64,000 bases of DNA from Isosphaeraceae bacterium (GCA_026004735.1 BPJS01000001.1:62001-126000); one strand, 5' to 3'; positions 51,472 through 62,072 are shown, numbered from the stretch's first letter. The notes: generated from the sequence alone by a model not told the origin. Made by a program: numbers and translations.

Positions 51472-54255
51472 CTACCGCTCGGCCGCGAACGGCGATTCCG
51501 GGAATGCCAGATCGGACAGGACGGTCTCAAAGTCGGCCCGTCCCCGCAAGGGGTCCAGGTCCGGGTCGGCCCGGAAGTGATCGAGGATCCGCAGCCCCCC
51601 GGCGATCGCGGCCCGTAGTGCTGCGACCGCTGCCTGAGCGGTTGTCTCCCGATCCGCCGACTCGGCCGGCAGCAGACCCACCATCTGGCTCCGATAACAG
51701 GCCAACGAGTATTGATCGAGCGGCGACAGCGCTCCGGCCGTTTCCAGCCCCCGCACCGCCTGCTTGTAGGCCTCCAGCGCGCCGCTGCGGTCGCCCCGCG
51801 CCAACGCCACCCGCCCCAGCAGATCCAACGACTTGGCCAGCGCCCGACGGTATGTATACGACTCCGGCTCCTCTCGGACGAGCACCTCCAGCAACGCCTT
51901 GGCCGCCCGAGTGGCCTGCTCGGCTGGGTCAATCCGCTTGAGCACCAACAGCAAGTCGGCCCGGGCGATCAACGCCTGCGCCAGCCCCAGCCGGTACGCG
52001 GCATCGCGCGGACTCTCGGCCACCAATCCCCGCCAGTTCTGCTCCCCTTCGTCGAGCAGTCGCAACGCTCCCTCGTAATCGCCCGCCTGCCGCAACAAGG
52101 TCGCCCGGTCCGACAGCAGCGCGCCATGGCTCAACCGCGTCTCCTCGTCGGCCGTCCCGCTCTCGATTGCTTCCCGAAACAGGACCAGCGCCCGATCCCA
52201 GTCCGCCTCGGCCCGCATCGGTTGATTGTCGTAGAAATAGCGATAACCCCGCAGAAACAACGGCCGCGCCAGCTCGGCCCGCACCCGTGCATCCTCGGGC
52301 CGCTCGGCCACCAGCGCTTCCCGCAGGGTCAACGCGAGCTGCAAGTGCTCCAGCGACTCCGCCGCCTCGCCCATCTGCATCGCCACCGCCGCCAGATTCT
52401 GGTGGATCTGCGCCAGTCGGCGGCGGACCTCCCAGGAAGGCTCTCGGGCCACCACGCCTGCGTCCAGCGTGAACGCCTCCCGGAACGCCGCCCGCGCCTC
52501 GTCAAACCGCCCCAGCTCCAGCAAACACGTCCCCGCCGCGTTCACCACCTCGGCCAGCTCGTCCTCGAGCGCCGGGTCTCCGCCCCGCGCGGCCCGCAGC
52601 CCGCGCCAGATCCGCTCCGACTGCCGGTATGCCACCAGCGCCGCCTCCGGCCCCTCGCGGATCATCAAGATGTCGCCAATCTGGGAATGGGCTCGGGCCG
52701 CGTCCATCTCCAAGACCGGATCCATCCCCCGCTCTTCGAGAAATTGCTGGTAATACCGCAACGCCGCCGCCAGTAGTTCCCCGCGCAGACCCCGCAAGTC
52801 CCGCCGCGCCAACCGCGGATCCTCCGCGATCCGCGCCAGCGATTCATCGACCGCCGCCCGCGCCTGCCGGTAGCTCCGCTCGGCCCGATCCAAGGCCAAC
52901 TGCGTCTGGCGCTGGGCGTCACGCAGTTGCTCGTTTACCTCGGCCAACGCCGCCCGCGACTGCCCCTCCCGGACCGCCAGTGCTGCGAACGCCACCGCCG
53001 CTACCGCCGTCGTCCCGGCCGCCGTCGTCACCCACGTCCGGTGCCGACGCCCCCACCGCCGCAACCGCTCCGGCCACGGCTCCGGTTCGGCCAGAACCGG
53101 CTCATCGGCCAGCCACCGCTCCAGATCGTCGGCCAGCGCCCGCGCCGACGCGTACCGCTCCGCCGGATCGTGCGCCGTCGCCTTCCGCACCACCGCATCC
53201 AACGCCCGCGGCACCCGACGATTCCGCTCCCGGGGAGTCGAAACCGGCCGCTCCCGCGCTTCCTGTATCGCCTCCCCCGGATGGGTCGATGACCGCGGCG
53301 GCTGACCCACCAACACCGCATAGAGCGTCGCGCCCAGGCTGAAGACGTCCGCCGCCGGCCCAATGGCGCTCCCCCCCGCCGCCTGCTCCGGACTCATATA
53401 GGCCGGCGTCCCCAGAACCAGCCCGGCTTGCGTCTCCAGCGTCGAGAGACTGCCCGATCCCAACCCCAAACCCAGCCCCAAGTCGGCCTCCGGAGCCGAT
53501 CCCACCACCTTGGCCAGCCCCCAGTCGACCAGCAACGTCTCGCCATACGGACCCAGCAACACGTTGTCCGGCTTGATATCGCGATGAATCACCCCATGGC
53601 GATGGGCGAATTCGACCGCCTGGCAGACCGCCACCAGCCGCGCCAGCACCCGGCGAAACTCCAAGCCGCCGAAGTCGACCGGTTGCGCGTGCAGCCGCTC
53701 GATCGTCGCCCGCAGCGTCTCGCCCCGCACCAGCCGCATCACGTAAAACGGCCGCCCCTGCTCATCCACCCCCAGCCCGTAGACCGGTACCACACCGGGA
53801 TGTTCCAGCCGCCCGGTCAGCTCCGCCTCGCGGACGAACCGGGCCCGACTGGCCGGATCATCGGCACGCTCGGCCCGCAACTCCTTGTACGCCACCTCCC
53901 GGCCCAGCGCTTCGTCCTGGGCCACACTGACCACCCCCAGCCCGCCCCGCGCCAACGGCCGCAGCCGCCGGTACGGAAACCACACCAACGGGCCGGACCC
54001 TCCCGCCGCCGGCGGTCCTCCCTGCTCGCCCAGGTCGAGCGTCACCGCTCCTCCATCCGGATCGCCCCCGAGCCCGTCACCGCTTGTCTCGGCTCGGTCG
54101 CCGGTCCGGGCTGAAGCCACGCCGGCCGCGTTCGACTGCTCCCGCTCCACCCATTGATCGAGCAACCGATGCAACGTCTGGGAGTCAATCCGCCCGGCTC
54201 GCAACGCCTCAAGCCCCTCGCGGATCTCGGTCTCGATCCGACTCGCCTGATTCAT
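51472..54255 (-). CDS. Membrane-anchored Ser/Thr protein kinase with TPR repeats (second copy)
   Basis: 927 residues from ATG 54255. A ~90-residue N-terminal region, then the kinase: ARGGLGVVSVAQDEALGREV (Gly loop), Lys in VAYKELRAER at about 124, catalytic loop HRDIKPDNVLL, metal loop DWGLAK (planctomycete DFG variant), GTPAYMSPEQAAGG and ADVFSLGATLYAVL. A transmembrane segment follows near residue ~410 (VTTAAGTTAVAAVAFAALAV), then an extracytoplasmic helical region of TPR-like units (LELGRFDEARAAFREAFTLD, VRAELARPLFLRGYRYFYDN). Catalytic motifs look more canonical than in the kinase at 2195. Upstream of the DUF4832-like gene. Confidence 0.92.
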   Translation of the reverse strand: MNQASRIETEIREGLEALRAGRIDSQTLHRLLDQWVEREQSNAAGVASARTGDRAETSGDGLGGDPDGGAVTLDLGEQGGPPAAGGSGPLVWFPYRRLRPLARGGLGVVSVAQDEALGREVAYKELRAERADDPASRARFVREAELTGRLEHPGVVPVYGLGVDEQGRPFYVMRLVRGETLRATIERLHAQPVDFGGLEFRRVLARLVAVCQAVEFAHRHGVIHRDIKPDNVLLGPYGETLLVDWGLAKVVGSAPEADLGLGLGLGSGSLSTLETQAGLVLGTPAYMSPEQAAGGSAIGPAADVFSLGATLYAVLVGQPPRSSTHPGEAIQEARERPVSTPRERNRRVPRALDAVVRKATAHDPAERYASARALADDLERWLADEPVLAEPEPWPERLRRWGRRHRTWVTTAAGTTAVAAVAFAALAVREGQSRAALAEVNEQLRDAQRQTQLALDRAERSYRQARAAVDESLARIAEDPRLARRDLRGLRGELLAAALRYYQQFLEERGMDPVLEMDAARAHSQIGDILMIREGPEAALVAYRQSERIWRGLRAARGGDPALEDELAEVVNAAGTCLLELGRFDEARAAFREAFTLDAGVVAREPSWEVRRRLAQIHQNLAAVAMQMGEAAESLEHLQLALTLREALVAERPEDARVRAELARPLFLRGYRYFYDNQPMRAEADWDRALVLFREAIESGTADEETRLSHGALLSDRATLLRQAGDYEGALRLLDEGEQNWRGLVAESPRDAAYRLGLAQALIARADLLLVLKRIDPAEQATRAAKALLEVLVREEPESYTYRRALAKSLDLLGRVALARGDRSGALEAYKQAVRGLETAGALSPLDQYSLACYRSQMVGLLPAESADRETTAQAAVAALRAAIAGGLRILDHFRADPDLDPLRGRADFETVLSDLAFPESPFAAER

Positions 54256-54474
54256 CGTTCGATCGCCCCCTCAGATCCCCACCATCTGGCCGGCCCGACC
54301 GACCCGTCCAGCCTCAACGCACCCCCCCGCATCCCCCGCGACACCGAACTGGCCCTCGCAAACCGCCAGCCAATCGGACTATGCTGAGTTTCATCTGCCT
54401 GGAACGCCTGGAAACCCACGCCACCCCGGCTGGTAACTTCCTCCCCGGTTTTCCCAGCCTCTCAGGAGCGACCC

Positions 54475-57258
54475 ATGTCCGGACGGACCCTTCTGGTCAG
54501 CCTTGCCCTGCTCAGCTCCGCCGCCCTGGCCGCCTCCGCCCAGAATCTTCCTGCCGGGGTCACCAAGGTCGCCAGCGTCGAGGGAATCACCGAGTACCGG
54601 CTCGACAACGGCCTTCGCGTCCTGCTCTTCCCCGACCCCTCCCGGCCCAAGGTCACGATCAACCTGACCATCTTTGTCGGCTCCCGGCACGAGGGCTACG
54701 GCGAAACCGGCATGGCCCACCTGCTCGAACACATGGTCTTCAAAGGCACCCCCGACCATCCCGACATCCCCGGCGCCATGAAGGAACGCGGCGCCCAGTT
54801 CAACGGCTCCACTTGGGTCGATCGCACCAACTACTTCGAAACCCTCCCCGCCTCCGACGATAACCTCGAGTTCGCCATCCGCCTCGAAGCCGACCGCATG
54901 GTCAACAGCCCCATCCGCGCCGAAGACCTCGCCACCGAATTCTCGGTCGTCCGCAACGAATTCGAAAGCGGCGAAAACAACCCCCTGCGCATCCTCCAAC
55001 AGCGCATGCAGGCCGCCGCCTACGAGTGGCACAACTACGGCAAATCGACCATCGGCAACCGCTCTGATATCGAGCGCGTCCCCGCCGACCGGCTGCGGGC
55101 CTTCTACAAGAAGTATTACCGACCCGATAACGCCATGCTCGTCATCGCCGGCCAGTTTGACCCGGACAAGGCCCTCCGCTACGTCGCCCGCTACTTCGGA
55201 GCCATCCCCAAACCCGACACCCCGCTGGACCAGACCTACACCGAAGAACCGCCCCAGGACGGCGAACGCTCGGTCATCCTCCGCCGCGTCGGCGAGGTCG
55301 GCCTGGCCGGCCTGATGTACCACGTCCCGTCCTCGGTCCACCCCGAAGCCCCGGCCATCGAAATCCTGACCCGTATCCTCGCCGACGAACCCTCCGGCCG
55401 ACTCTACAAGGCCCTGGTCGAAACCAAGCTCGCCAGCGACGTCTCCGCCTTCCGCTTCCCCACCAAAGACCCCGGCCTGATCGGCATGGTCGCCCAGATT
55501 CAGAGCAAGGACCCCAAAGCCATTGAGGCCGCCCGCGACGCCATGATCGACGTCGTCGAAAACCTCGCCCAGACCGGCATCACCGCCGAGGAAGTCGACC
55601 GCGCCCGCCAGCAAATCCTCAAAGACCGCGAACTGGCCGCCGCCGACCCCAACCGGATCGCCATCGAACTGTCCGAGTGGGGCGCCCAGGGCGACTGGCG
55701 GCTCTACTTCATCTGGCGCGACCGCATCGAAAAAGTCACCCCCGAGCAGGTCGCCGAGGTCGCCGCCCGCTACCTCCGCCCCAGCAACCGCACCGTCGGT
55801 CTGTTCTTCCCCACCGACCAGAGCGACCGCACCCCGATCCCCCCCACCCCCGACATCACCCAGCTCGTCGAATCGTACCAGGGCCGCTCCGTCTCCAGCG
55901 GCGGCGAGGCCCTCGACACCGCCCCCTTGGCCATCCAGGCCCGCGTCCTGACCCCCGAACCGATCGAAGGCATCCGAGTCGCCCTCCTGCCCAAAAAGAC
56001 CCGCGGCGAGGTCGTCCACCTCGTCCTCAACCTCCGCTACGGCGACGCCCAAAGCCTCCGCGACTACGTCACCGCCGGCCAACTCCTGCCCGACCTGATG
56101 CTCCGCGGCACCCAATCGCTCAGCCGTCAGCAGCTCCAGGACGCCCTCGACAAAAACTTCGCCCGCATCGCCGCCGGCGGCGGCGGCTCCGGCCTGAACG
56201 CCTCCACCGGCCTGCTCTCCTTCTCCGTCCAGACCAAACGCGCCAACCTCCCGGCCGTCCTGGACCTGCTCCGCCAGATCGTCCGCGAGCCGGCCCTCTC
56301 GGCCGACGAATTCGAACTGCTCCGCCGCGCCGAGCTGACCCAGGCCGAGGCCGCCCTCACCGAACCGACCAGCCTGGCCGTCAACCGCCTGGCCCGTACC
56401 CTCTCGCCCTATCCACCCGACGACGTCCGCTACATCCCCACCCTCGAAGAATCCGTCCAACGCCTCCAATCGGTCTCCATCGACCAGATCCGATCCCTCT
56501 ACGCCGACTTCCTCGGCGCCTCCCACGGCGAGCTGGCCCTCGTCGGCGACTTCGACCCCGATGAAATTCTTCCCCTGCTCCGCCCCATCTTCCAGGGCTG
56601 GACCGCCAAACAACCCTACACGCGCATCGAACGCCCCTTCCAGGAATTGGCCCAGACCGGCCGGCAGATCATCGAAACCCCCGACAAGGCCAACGCCGCC
56701 CTCTTCGCCGGCACCCTGCTGCCGATCCGCGACTCGAGCCCCGACTTCCCCGCTCTCCTGCTCGGCAACTTCGTCTTCGGCGGCGGCTCCCTCTCCTCCC
56801 GGATCGCCGACCGCCTCCGCCAAAAGGGCGGACTGTCGTACACGGCGGCCTCCCAGTTCAACGCCAGCCCCCTCGACGACCGCGCCAGCCTGATCATCCT
56901 GGCCATCTACAACCCAGCCAACGTCGACAAAGTCGTCACTGGCGTCCAAGAGGAACTGACCCGGCTCCTCCAGGACGGCGTCGGCAGCGACGAACTAGAG
57001 CGCGCCCGCAAAGGCCTCCTGGAACAATTCCGCATCCGCCGCACCAACGACGCCGCTCTGGCCAGCCAGCTCGCCAACTTCCTGTTCATCGGCCGCACCT
57101 TCCAGTACGAGGCCGACCTCGAAGAGACCCTCCAGAAGCTCTCACCCGACCAGGTAACCGCCGCCCTCCGCCGCTACCTCGACCCCGATCGCCTGGCCAT
57201 CATCACTGCTGGCGACTTCACGGCCGCAGCCCAAACCACCACCCAGGCCGCCCCGTAA
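54475..57258 (+). CDS. M16-family zinc peptidase (insulinase/PqqL-like, two-domain)
   Basis: 927 residues from ATG 54475 with AGGAG seven bases upstream. Signal peptide LLVSLALLSSAALAASAQ. The active domain carries the inverted zinc motif HLLEHMVFKG (HxxEH) in GYGETGMAHLLEH, followed by EFSVVRNEFESGENNPLRIL with the distal Glu. PAIEILTRILADEPSGRLYK and VEKVTP-type linkers join a second M16 domain (~500-915: GGSGLNASTGLLSFSVQ, FVFGGGSLSSRIADRLRQ), which lacks HxxEH as usual. Periplasmic peptidase degrading small peptides or processing a partner; such genes often occur singly in planctomycetes. Confidence 0.93.
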   Translation: MSGRTLLVSLALLSSAALAASAQNLPAGVTKVASVEGITEYRLDNGLRVLLFPDPSRPKVTINLTIFVGSRHEGYGETGMAHLLEHMVFKGTPDHPDIPGAMKERGAQFNGSTWVDRTNYFETLPASDDNLEFAIRLEADRMVNSPIRAEDLATEFSVVRNEFESGENNPLRILQQRMQAAAYEWHNYGKSTIGNRSDIERVPADRLRAFYKKYYRPDNAMLVIAGQFDPDKALRYVARYFGAIPKPDTPLDQTYTEEPPQDGERSVILRRVGEVGLAGLMYHVPSSVHPEAPAIEILTRILADEPSGRLYKALVETKLASDVSAFRFPTKDPGLIGMVAQIQSKDPKAIEAARDAMIDVVENLAQTGITAEEVDRARQQILKDRELAAADPNRIAIELSEWGAQGDWRLYFIWRDRIEKVTPEQVAEVAARYLRPSNRTVGLFFPTDQSDRTPIPPTPDITQLVESYQGRSVSSGGEALDTAPLAIQARVLTPEPIEGIRVALLPKKTRGEVVHLVLNLRYGDAQSLRDYVTAGQLLPDLMLRGTQSLSRQQLQDALDKNFARIAAGGGGSGLNASTGLLSFSVQTKRANLPAVLDLLRQIVREPALSADEFELLRRAELTQAEAALTEPTSLAVNRLARTLSPYPPDDVRYIPTLEESVQRLQSVSIDQIRSLYADFLGASHGELALVGDFDPDEILPLLRPIFQGWTAKQPYTRIERPFQELAQTGRQIIETPDKANAALFAGTLLPIRDSSPDFPALLLGNFVFGGGSLSSRIADRLRQKGGLSYTAASQFNASPLDDRASLIILAIYNPANVDKVVTGVQEELTRLLQDGVGSDELERARKGLLEQFRIRRTNDAALASQLANFLFIGRTFQYEADLEETLQKLSPDQVTAALRRYLDPDRLAIITAGDFTAAAQTTTQAAP

Positions 57259-57449
57259 GCCCTCCCTGCCTCTGCCTCCGCCGCTCGCCGCCCCAACTGT
57301 GGCCCCGCGGTCCGTCGGCGGCGGGAGGCGACGGGCCAGGTTGCCGACCTTTTGGGGCACCACGTACCCGCCCGTCCGACGGGGTCAACCCGGCACGATG
57401 CCCGCTTCCCCCCCCAGATCACCCTCGGCCAGGCGACGGTCGCTTTTGT

Positions 57450-59618
57450 TCAATACTTGGGCACCAGCTTGGCCCGTTCCTGATACTGGGGGCTGGCGTG
57501 CCACTCGCCCCAGCTCACGCTGAAACCGCGATTCAGCTCATCCTGCGCCAGGTCGGCCCAGGGCGTGTTCGGATGCCGCGCAATCACCTCCTTGAGAAGC
57601 CGCTCCGCCTCGGCCCGCTTCTTCTCCGTCTCCTGCGGCGGCGCCTTGGTCTCGGTCGAATGATTCAGCACCCACTCGACCACGAGCTGATCCTTGACCG
57701 GCATCTTGCTCGGCACCAGCTTCCCCTGCCGCGCGCGTGCGACCATCTCGTCGAAGCACGCCAGATATTCATAGGCCTTGATCTGATAGGCCACGATCTG
57801 CGCCAGGATCAGGTCGTAGTGCGCCTGCCAACGTCGGTCTGGCTCACGCTCCCGCGCCTTGGCCAGCGACCGCAACCGCGCCTCCAGCGCGACCAGTTGT
57901 TCGAGCCGCTGCCGGACGACCGGCACCTCGGCCAGCATCGCCGGCTCCAGCTCCGCCAGATCGATCGGAAAGTGCCGCCGGTAGCCGAATCCCTTGGTGA
58001 TCTCGATCACTTCGGCCAGCGCCGTCCGCAGCTCCGAGGCGCTGCGCTGCTTGAAATAGTCCCACCGGCTGCGGTAATCCGGCACATACTCCTTGAGCGT
58101 CTTCATCGAGTAGGCCTTCTCCCGCTGCCGCACCCGCATATTCTCTTCGCTGGGCAACAAAAAGTAGATGCCCCCCGTATCCCGCACCAGCCGCGCCAGC
58201 TCATACGGCGCAAACCCGGACGGCTGCTCATCCCAACGCTCGTGCAACCCGTCCCATTGCAGACACTCCGGCGCGGCCGTCTCCGGCCCTCGCCGAATCG
58301 CCGGCCAGTAATGGTCCTTCGTCACCGGGTCCACATACAGCAGGTGCGCCCGGTCGTAGCCAAACAGCGACTGCCGTCCAATCACATAGATCGGCACACC
58401 CTTGCTCACCGCCATCTGCCGCGCTTCTTCCACCAGCGAACCGTCATCGCCCGACTCATCGGTCACCAGCACGATCATCAGCCGCCGCTCTTTTGAAACC
58501 AAGCGACCGTATTCGCTGATCGCTCTCTGGATCGCCCCCATCGTGTTCTCGATCCCCGTCTCGTCGATCGGCAGCCGGTCAATCGCCCGGCCAATCTGAT
58601 CAATGTCGGTCGTCGGCTTGCCCAAAATCACGTCAAACCGCGCTCCAAACCCGAGAATCACATGGTTGAGCGCTCCCGACGACCGCCGGTCTTCGTCCAG
58701 GTTTAACTTCAATTCGCTCGCTACCCGGTCAAACTTCTCCTTGATGGCCTGCTGGTCATCCCGCATGCTGCCCGACTCGTCGAACAGCCAGATCACCGTC
58801 AGCTTGCTCAGCGCCAGTTGCCGCAAGATCTCCGCGGCAAGCTGATCCAGCGCCTCGCCAATCGAACCTGTCTCCCGGGTCACGTCCCCGCCAATTCCCC
58901 CTCCGCCGGACAGGTCCCGCGTCGGCGTCGTCGGCAAGAGCGCCACCGGCGAGAGCCGCGACCCAACCTTCACGCTCGGCAAACTCCCCTCGCCGATCCC
59001 CCCGGCCGTCCCTCGCCCTCGACCGGCCAACGCCGGCGTGGCCGATGGCGGGCCTGAACCCGTTCCCAAACCCCCGCCCACGCCCGGCATTCCCCCGGCC
59101 ACCATCGTCGTCGACAGCGGACCAACCGCCTGATCCCGCTCCAGCGCCGCCGGCTCGGCCAGGATGTGGACGAGCTCCTCCGACTGCTCCCGACCCAGCC
59201 GCGGATCGAACGGCGCCGAGTCGATCGTGCGCACCAGCGTTTCAGTGATCCCGGGCGTCAGCGTCGCCGTCGCCAGCGCCGCGAAGACCGTCACGTGGAC
59301 AACCGCCGACACCGCCCAGGCCGGCAGCTCTTCGCGGATCGATCGCGTCTTTTTCCTCCCCGCTCCCGGCGGCAGCGCCGCGCCGTCGGCCGCCGGAGCC
59401 GGTGTCTCGGGCGCTACCGGCCGGATCGCCGCCCACAACCGAACCAGCAACCCAGGACGCGCCGGCCTCGCCGCCACGACGGCCGGCGACCCGTTTTCCC
59501 GTCCGATCAAGGTCGCCGAAACCCCCATCGCCGCCGCAGCCGGTGCGACCGCCGGCTCCAAGACCTGGTAGACGTCCCCCGCGTCGGGGCCGTTCGGGCT
59601 CGCTTCGGGTTCCTTCAT
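57450..59618 (-). CDS. Membrane-anchored von Willebrand A protein (paralogue B)
   Basis: 722 residues from ATG 59618 (GGAGAGGA upstream). One transmembrane segment near residue ~110 (AVSAVVHVTVFAALATATL), then a Gly/Pro-rich linker. The vWA domain (~280-480) has MIDAS motif DESGSMRDDQQ (DxSxS) and VLVTDESGDDGSLVE with the Asp and partner residues. The C-terminal ~200 residues contain RVRQREKAYSMKTLKEYVP and a helical segment ending NTPWADLAQDELNRGFSVSW. vWA proteins with intact MIDAS bind metal and protein ligands. Same arrangement as the neighbour at 59812, with conserved HPxTPWAxLAQxEL near the end. Confidence 0.83.
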   Translation of the reverse strand: MKEPEASPNGPDAGDVYQVLEPAVAPAAAAMGVSATLIGRENGSPAVVAARPARPGLLVRLWAAIRPVAPETPAPAADGAALPPGAGRKKTRSIREELPAWAVSAVVHVTVFAALATATLTPGITETLVRTIDSAPFDPRLGREQSEELVHILAEPAALERDQAVGPLSTTMVAGGMPGVGGGLGTGSGPPSATPALAGRGRGTAGGIGEGSLPSVKVGSRLSPVALLPTTPTRDLSGGGGIGGDVTRETGSIGEALDQLAAEILRQLALSKLTVIWLFDESGSMRDDQQAIKEKFDRVASELKLNLDEDRRSSGALNHVILGFGARFDVILGKPTTDIDQIGRAIDRLPIDETGIENTMGAIQRAISEYGRLVSKERRLMIVLVTDESGDDGSLVEEARQMAVSKGVPIYVIGRQSLFGYDRAHLLYVDPVTKDHYWPAIRRGPETAAPECLQWDGLHERWDEQPSGFAPYELARLVRDTGGIYFLLPSEENMRVRQREKAYSMKTLKEYVPDYRSRWDYFKQRSASELRTALAEVIEITKGFGYRRHFPIDLAELEPAMLAEVPVVRQRLEQLVALEARLRSLAKAREREPDRRWQAHYDLILAQIVAYQIKAYEYLACFDEMVARARQGKLVPSKMPVKDQLVVEWVLNHSTETKAPPQETEKKRAEAERLLKEVIARHPNTPWADLAQDELNRGFSVSWGEWHASPQYQERAKLVPKY

Positions 59619-59811
59619 GGTGTCCTCTCCGGACGCGGAGCAGCAAGGGAGCCTCGAATCGGCCGGCTTGGGGGTCGGGGCCTCCCCCGCGCCGATCCCC
59701 CGTCCCCGCCTCGCCCGACCTCTTCGGTTTTCACTCGCTTCGGTTCACCAGAACGTGCTGTTTCAAAACCAGACCCGAGTCCAGGCCCTCCATCCATCGC
59801 CCCGGGGCGGC

Positions 59812-61884
59812 TCAGATCCGCGGCGGCGGCGGTGGTTTCGGCCGCGGCGGTTCGCGCCGCGGCCGCGGCGGCGGATTGTCACCCCCATCCCCACCCCGCC
59901 GCGGCGGCGGAACAAAGACCTCCACCCACTTCAGACCCAACGGATCCTTCAACTCCCGCTGAGCCAGCAACGCCCACGGCGTCCCCGGATGATCCGTAAT
60001 CACCCGCTCCAACAGCCGGACCGCTTCCTGCGCCTCGGCCTGATACCGCTCGGGCAGATGAATCTCCCGATCCGGAACCAACCGCCACGCATTGGAATTC
60101 GGCTTGGTGAACGCCAGCGGCTCCTTCTTCATCCGCGCGCAGGCCAGGTTGAATTCGAGGCAGCGGATCCGCATCGCCAGCAGCCGCCCCCGGATCAGAT
60201 CATATTGCGCCTGCCACCGCCGCGACGGCTCCCGATCCCTCAACTCCACCACGCTGGCCACCGTCGCCTCCCCAGGCGCGGCCCCGCTCAACCCCAGCGC
60301 TTCATCGACCGTGTACTGAATCCGCGCCACGACCTCCTGATTGCGCGTCATCGCCTCTTTGAAATCTGGCGATTCAACCGGTGGGAACGTCAGCTCGGGC
60401 ATCCCCGGCAGATTCTGCTGCGTGATCGTCCCGGCCCGCATCACCGCCCGCCGCAGCGGGTACTTCTGCAACATCGCCAGATACTGCTCGCGGCTCACCC
60501 AGTCCGGCCGGTACTCCCGCAACGCCGTCGGCTCAAAATGCACCCGATGCCCGCCCAGCCGCGTGATGAAGTAAATCCCCCCCGTCGCACCCGCTAGCCG
60601 CGACAACGCATACGGCCCAAACCCCGCATCCAACAACTCATACTGCGGCCCGTCATACCAGAACGGCAGCCGAATCCCTTCAATCGCCGCCGACTCTGGC
60701 CCCTGCCGCACCGGCAACGCCGAATACGAGACGCCCGTCTCCGGGTCCGTGAAATCGACGTACCCCTCCTCACGGCCAAACAGCGCCGATGACCCCAGCA
60801 CATAGACCGGCATCTTCACCGCCACGGCCGCCCCAATCGCCGCCTCGAGCAACTCCTCGTCGTCCCCCACCTCGTCGGTGATCATCACCGTCATCGCCTT
60901 GTAGCCGCGGCCCTTCTTGCTATAGCGACCATACTTCCGCGCGATTTCCCCGACCGTTCGAAACGGCGTCTCGATCCCCGTGCGATCCAGCGGAATATTG
61001 CGGATCGCCCGCGCGATCGCCTCCCGATCCGCCGTCGGCGCATCCAGCATCGGCTGCCGGTCATGACCAAAGGCCACCACCGCCGTCAGCAGACCCTCAT
61101 TCTGCGCCAACTGGCTCTGATCCAGTTGGTCGATGTGCTCGTACACCTGCTCGATATACTCGGCCAGCCGCTGACGCTCGGCATACAGGCTCCCCGACGC
61201 ATCAAACATCCAGACCACCAGCGTCGGCCCCGCCTCCAACTTACGCAAAATCTCCACCGCCACCCGGTCCACCGCCCCTTCGACGTTCTCAACATGCTCG
61301 GCCCCGTTGCCGCGGATCGAAACGGCCGCATCCAGCCGCGTCGGCTTCGGCAGCGAAAACCCGCCCACCTGCACCGTGCTCGCCCGCAGCTCCGGCGCTG
61401 CCTTGACCTCCGCCGGCCCGGCCGGTTGCGGCACCGCCGCCGACCCATCCAGGGCATACCGCTCCGCCAGAATCGCCGTCGTCACCGGCGCAAACGACCC
61501 GCCGACCGGCGTGATCGTCGTCTGCTCCAGCTCGGCTTGCTCGGTCTGCTCCAGGGTCGCAAAGTCGGACAGTTGCGTGCTGACCACCTCGGTCCGAAAC
61601 TCCGGCGCGCCGCGATCCGGACTCGCCGCCCGGCCGATCATCGCCAGCACCAGTAGCAACGCCAGATGCGTCAGCAGACTCCCCGCCAACGCCGGCATCT
61701 GGACCTCGGGCCGATCCCCCAGCCACGACCGCACCGCCGGACATCGCTCCACGACCCACGACGCCAGCCGCCGCGCCGGCTCAGCCGTCCGCTCCACCCA
61801 CGCCCGCTTCCAATGGTTCGCCACGAGCCTCGGCTCCCCGTTCCGCGACACGCGCCGAAAATCAAAACCCGTTGCAACCCCCAC
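59812..61884 (-). CDS. Membrane-anchored von Willebrand A protein (paralogue A)
   Basis: 690 residues from GTG 61884; in-frame GTGs at about 61851 and 61824 could also be used, and none has a decisive ribosome binding site. The transmembrane segment SLLTHLALLLVLAMIGRA lies near residue ~90. The vWA domain has VVWMFDASGSLYAERQRLAE (MIDAS DASGS) and AMTVMITDEVGDDEELLE. The C-terminus has HPGTPWALLAQRELKDPLGL and then a Pro/Arg tail (RREPPRPKPPPPPRI). Gene order and domain order match the paralogue at 57450, which follows by 193 bases. Function unknown; a membrane complex of the pair is a plausible inference. Confidence 0.82.
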   Translation of the reverse strand: MGVATGFDFRRVSRNGEPRLVANHWKRAWVERTAEPARRLASWVVERCPAVRSWLGDRPEVQMPALAGSLLTHLALLLVLAMIGRAASPDRGAPEFRTEVVSTQLSDFATLEQTEQAELEQTTITPVGGSFAPVTTAILAERYALDGSAAVPQPAGPAEVKAAPELRASTVQVGGFSLPKPTRLDAAVSIRGNGAEHVENVEGAVDRVAVEILRKLEAGPTLVVWMFDASGSLYAERQRLAEYIEQVYEHIDQLDQSQLAQNEGLLTAVVAFGHDRQPMLDAPTADREAIARAIRNIPLDRTGIETPFRTVGEIARKYGRYSKKGRGYKAMTVMITDEVGDDEELLEAAIGAAVAVKMPVYVLGSSALFGREEGYVDFTDPETGVSYSALPVRQGPESAAIEGIRLPFWYDGPQYELLDAGFGPYALSRLAGATGGIYFITRLGGHRVHFEPTALREYRPDWVSREQYLAMLQKYPLRRAVMRAGTITQQNLPGMPELTFPPVESPDFKEAMTRNQEVVARIQYTVDEALGLSGAAPGEATVASVVELRDREPSRRWQAQYDLIRGRLLAMRIRCLEFNLACARMKKEPLAFTKPNSNAWRLVPDREIHLPERYQAEAQEAVRLLERVITDHPGTPWALLAQRELKDPLGLKWVEVFVPPPRRGGDGGDNPPPRPRREPPRPKPPPPPRI

Positions 61885-62072
61885 CCATCCACCTAGCCCT
61901 TAGTCATCCTAAGCCACGACCCACCCGCGGACAACGAGAACTGGCCCACTCCATTCCCCATCCCACAACCCCTCCCCAAAAAACACCACCCTCAACGATA
62001 CGGTCGCCCACAACACCCGTGACCCCCCCGCCGCCCACCCCACCCCGCCAGCGACCACCCACCCGCTCCCGT

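Noticed and set aside
54391..56949. 852-residue minus-strand open frame opposite the M16 peptidase
   Set aside because: It is antisense to a clearly homologous gene and has a strongly biased Gly/Asp/Glu/Val composition. Long antisense frames are expected in high-GC DNA.
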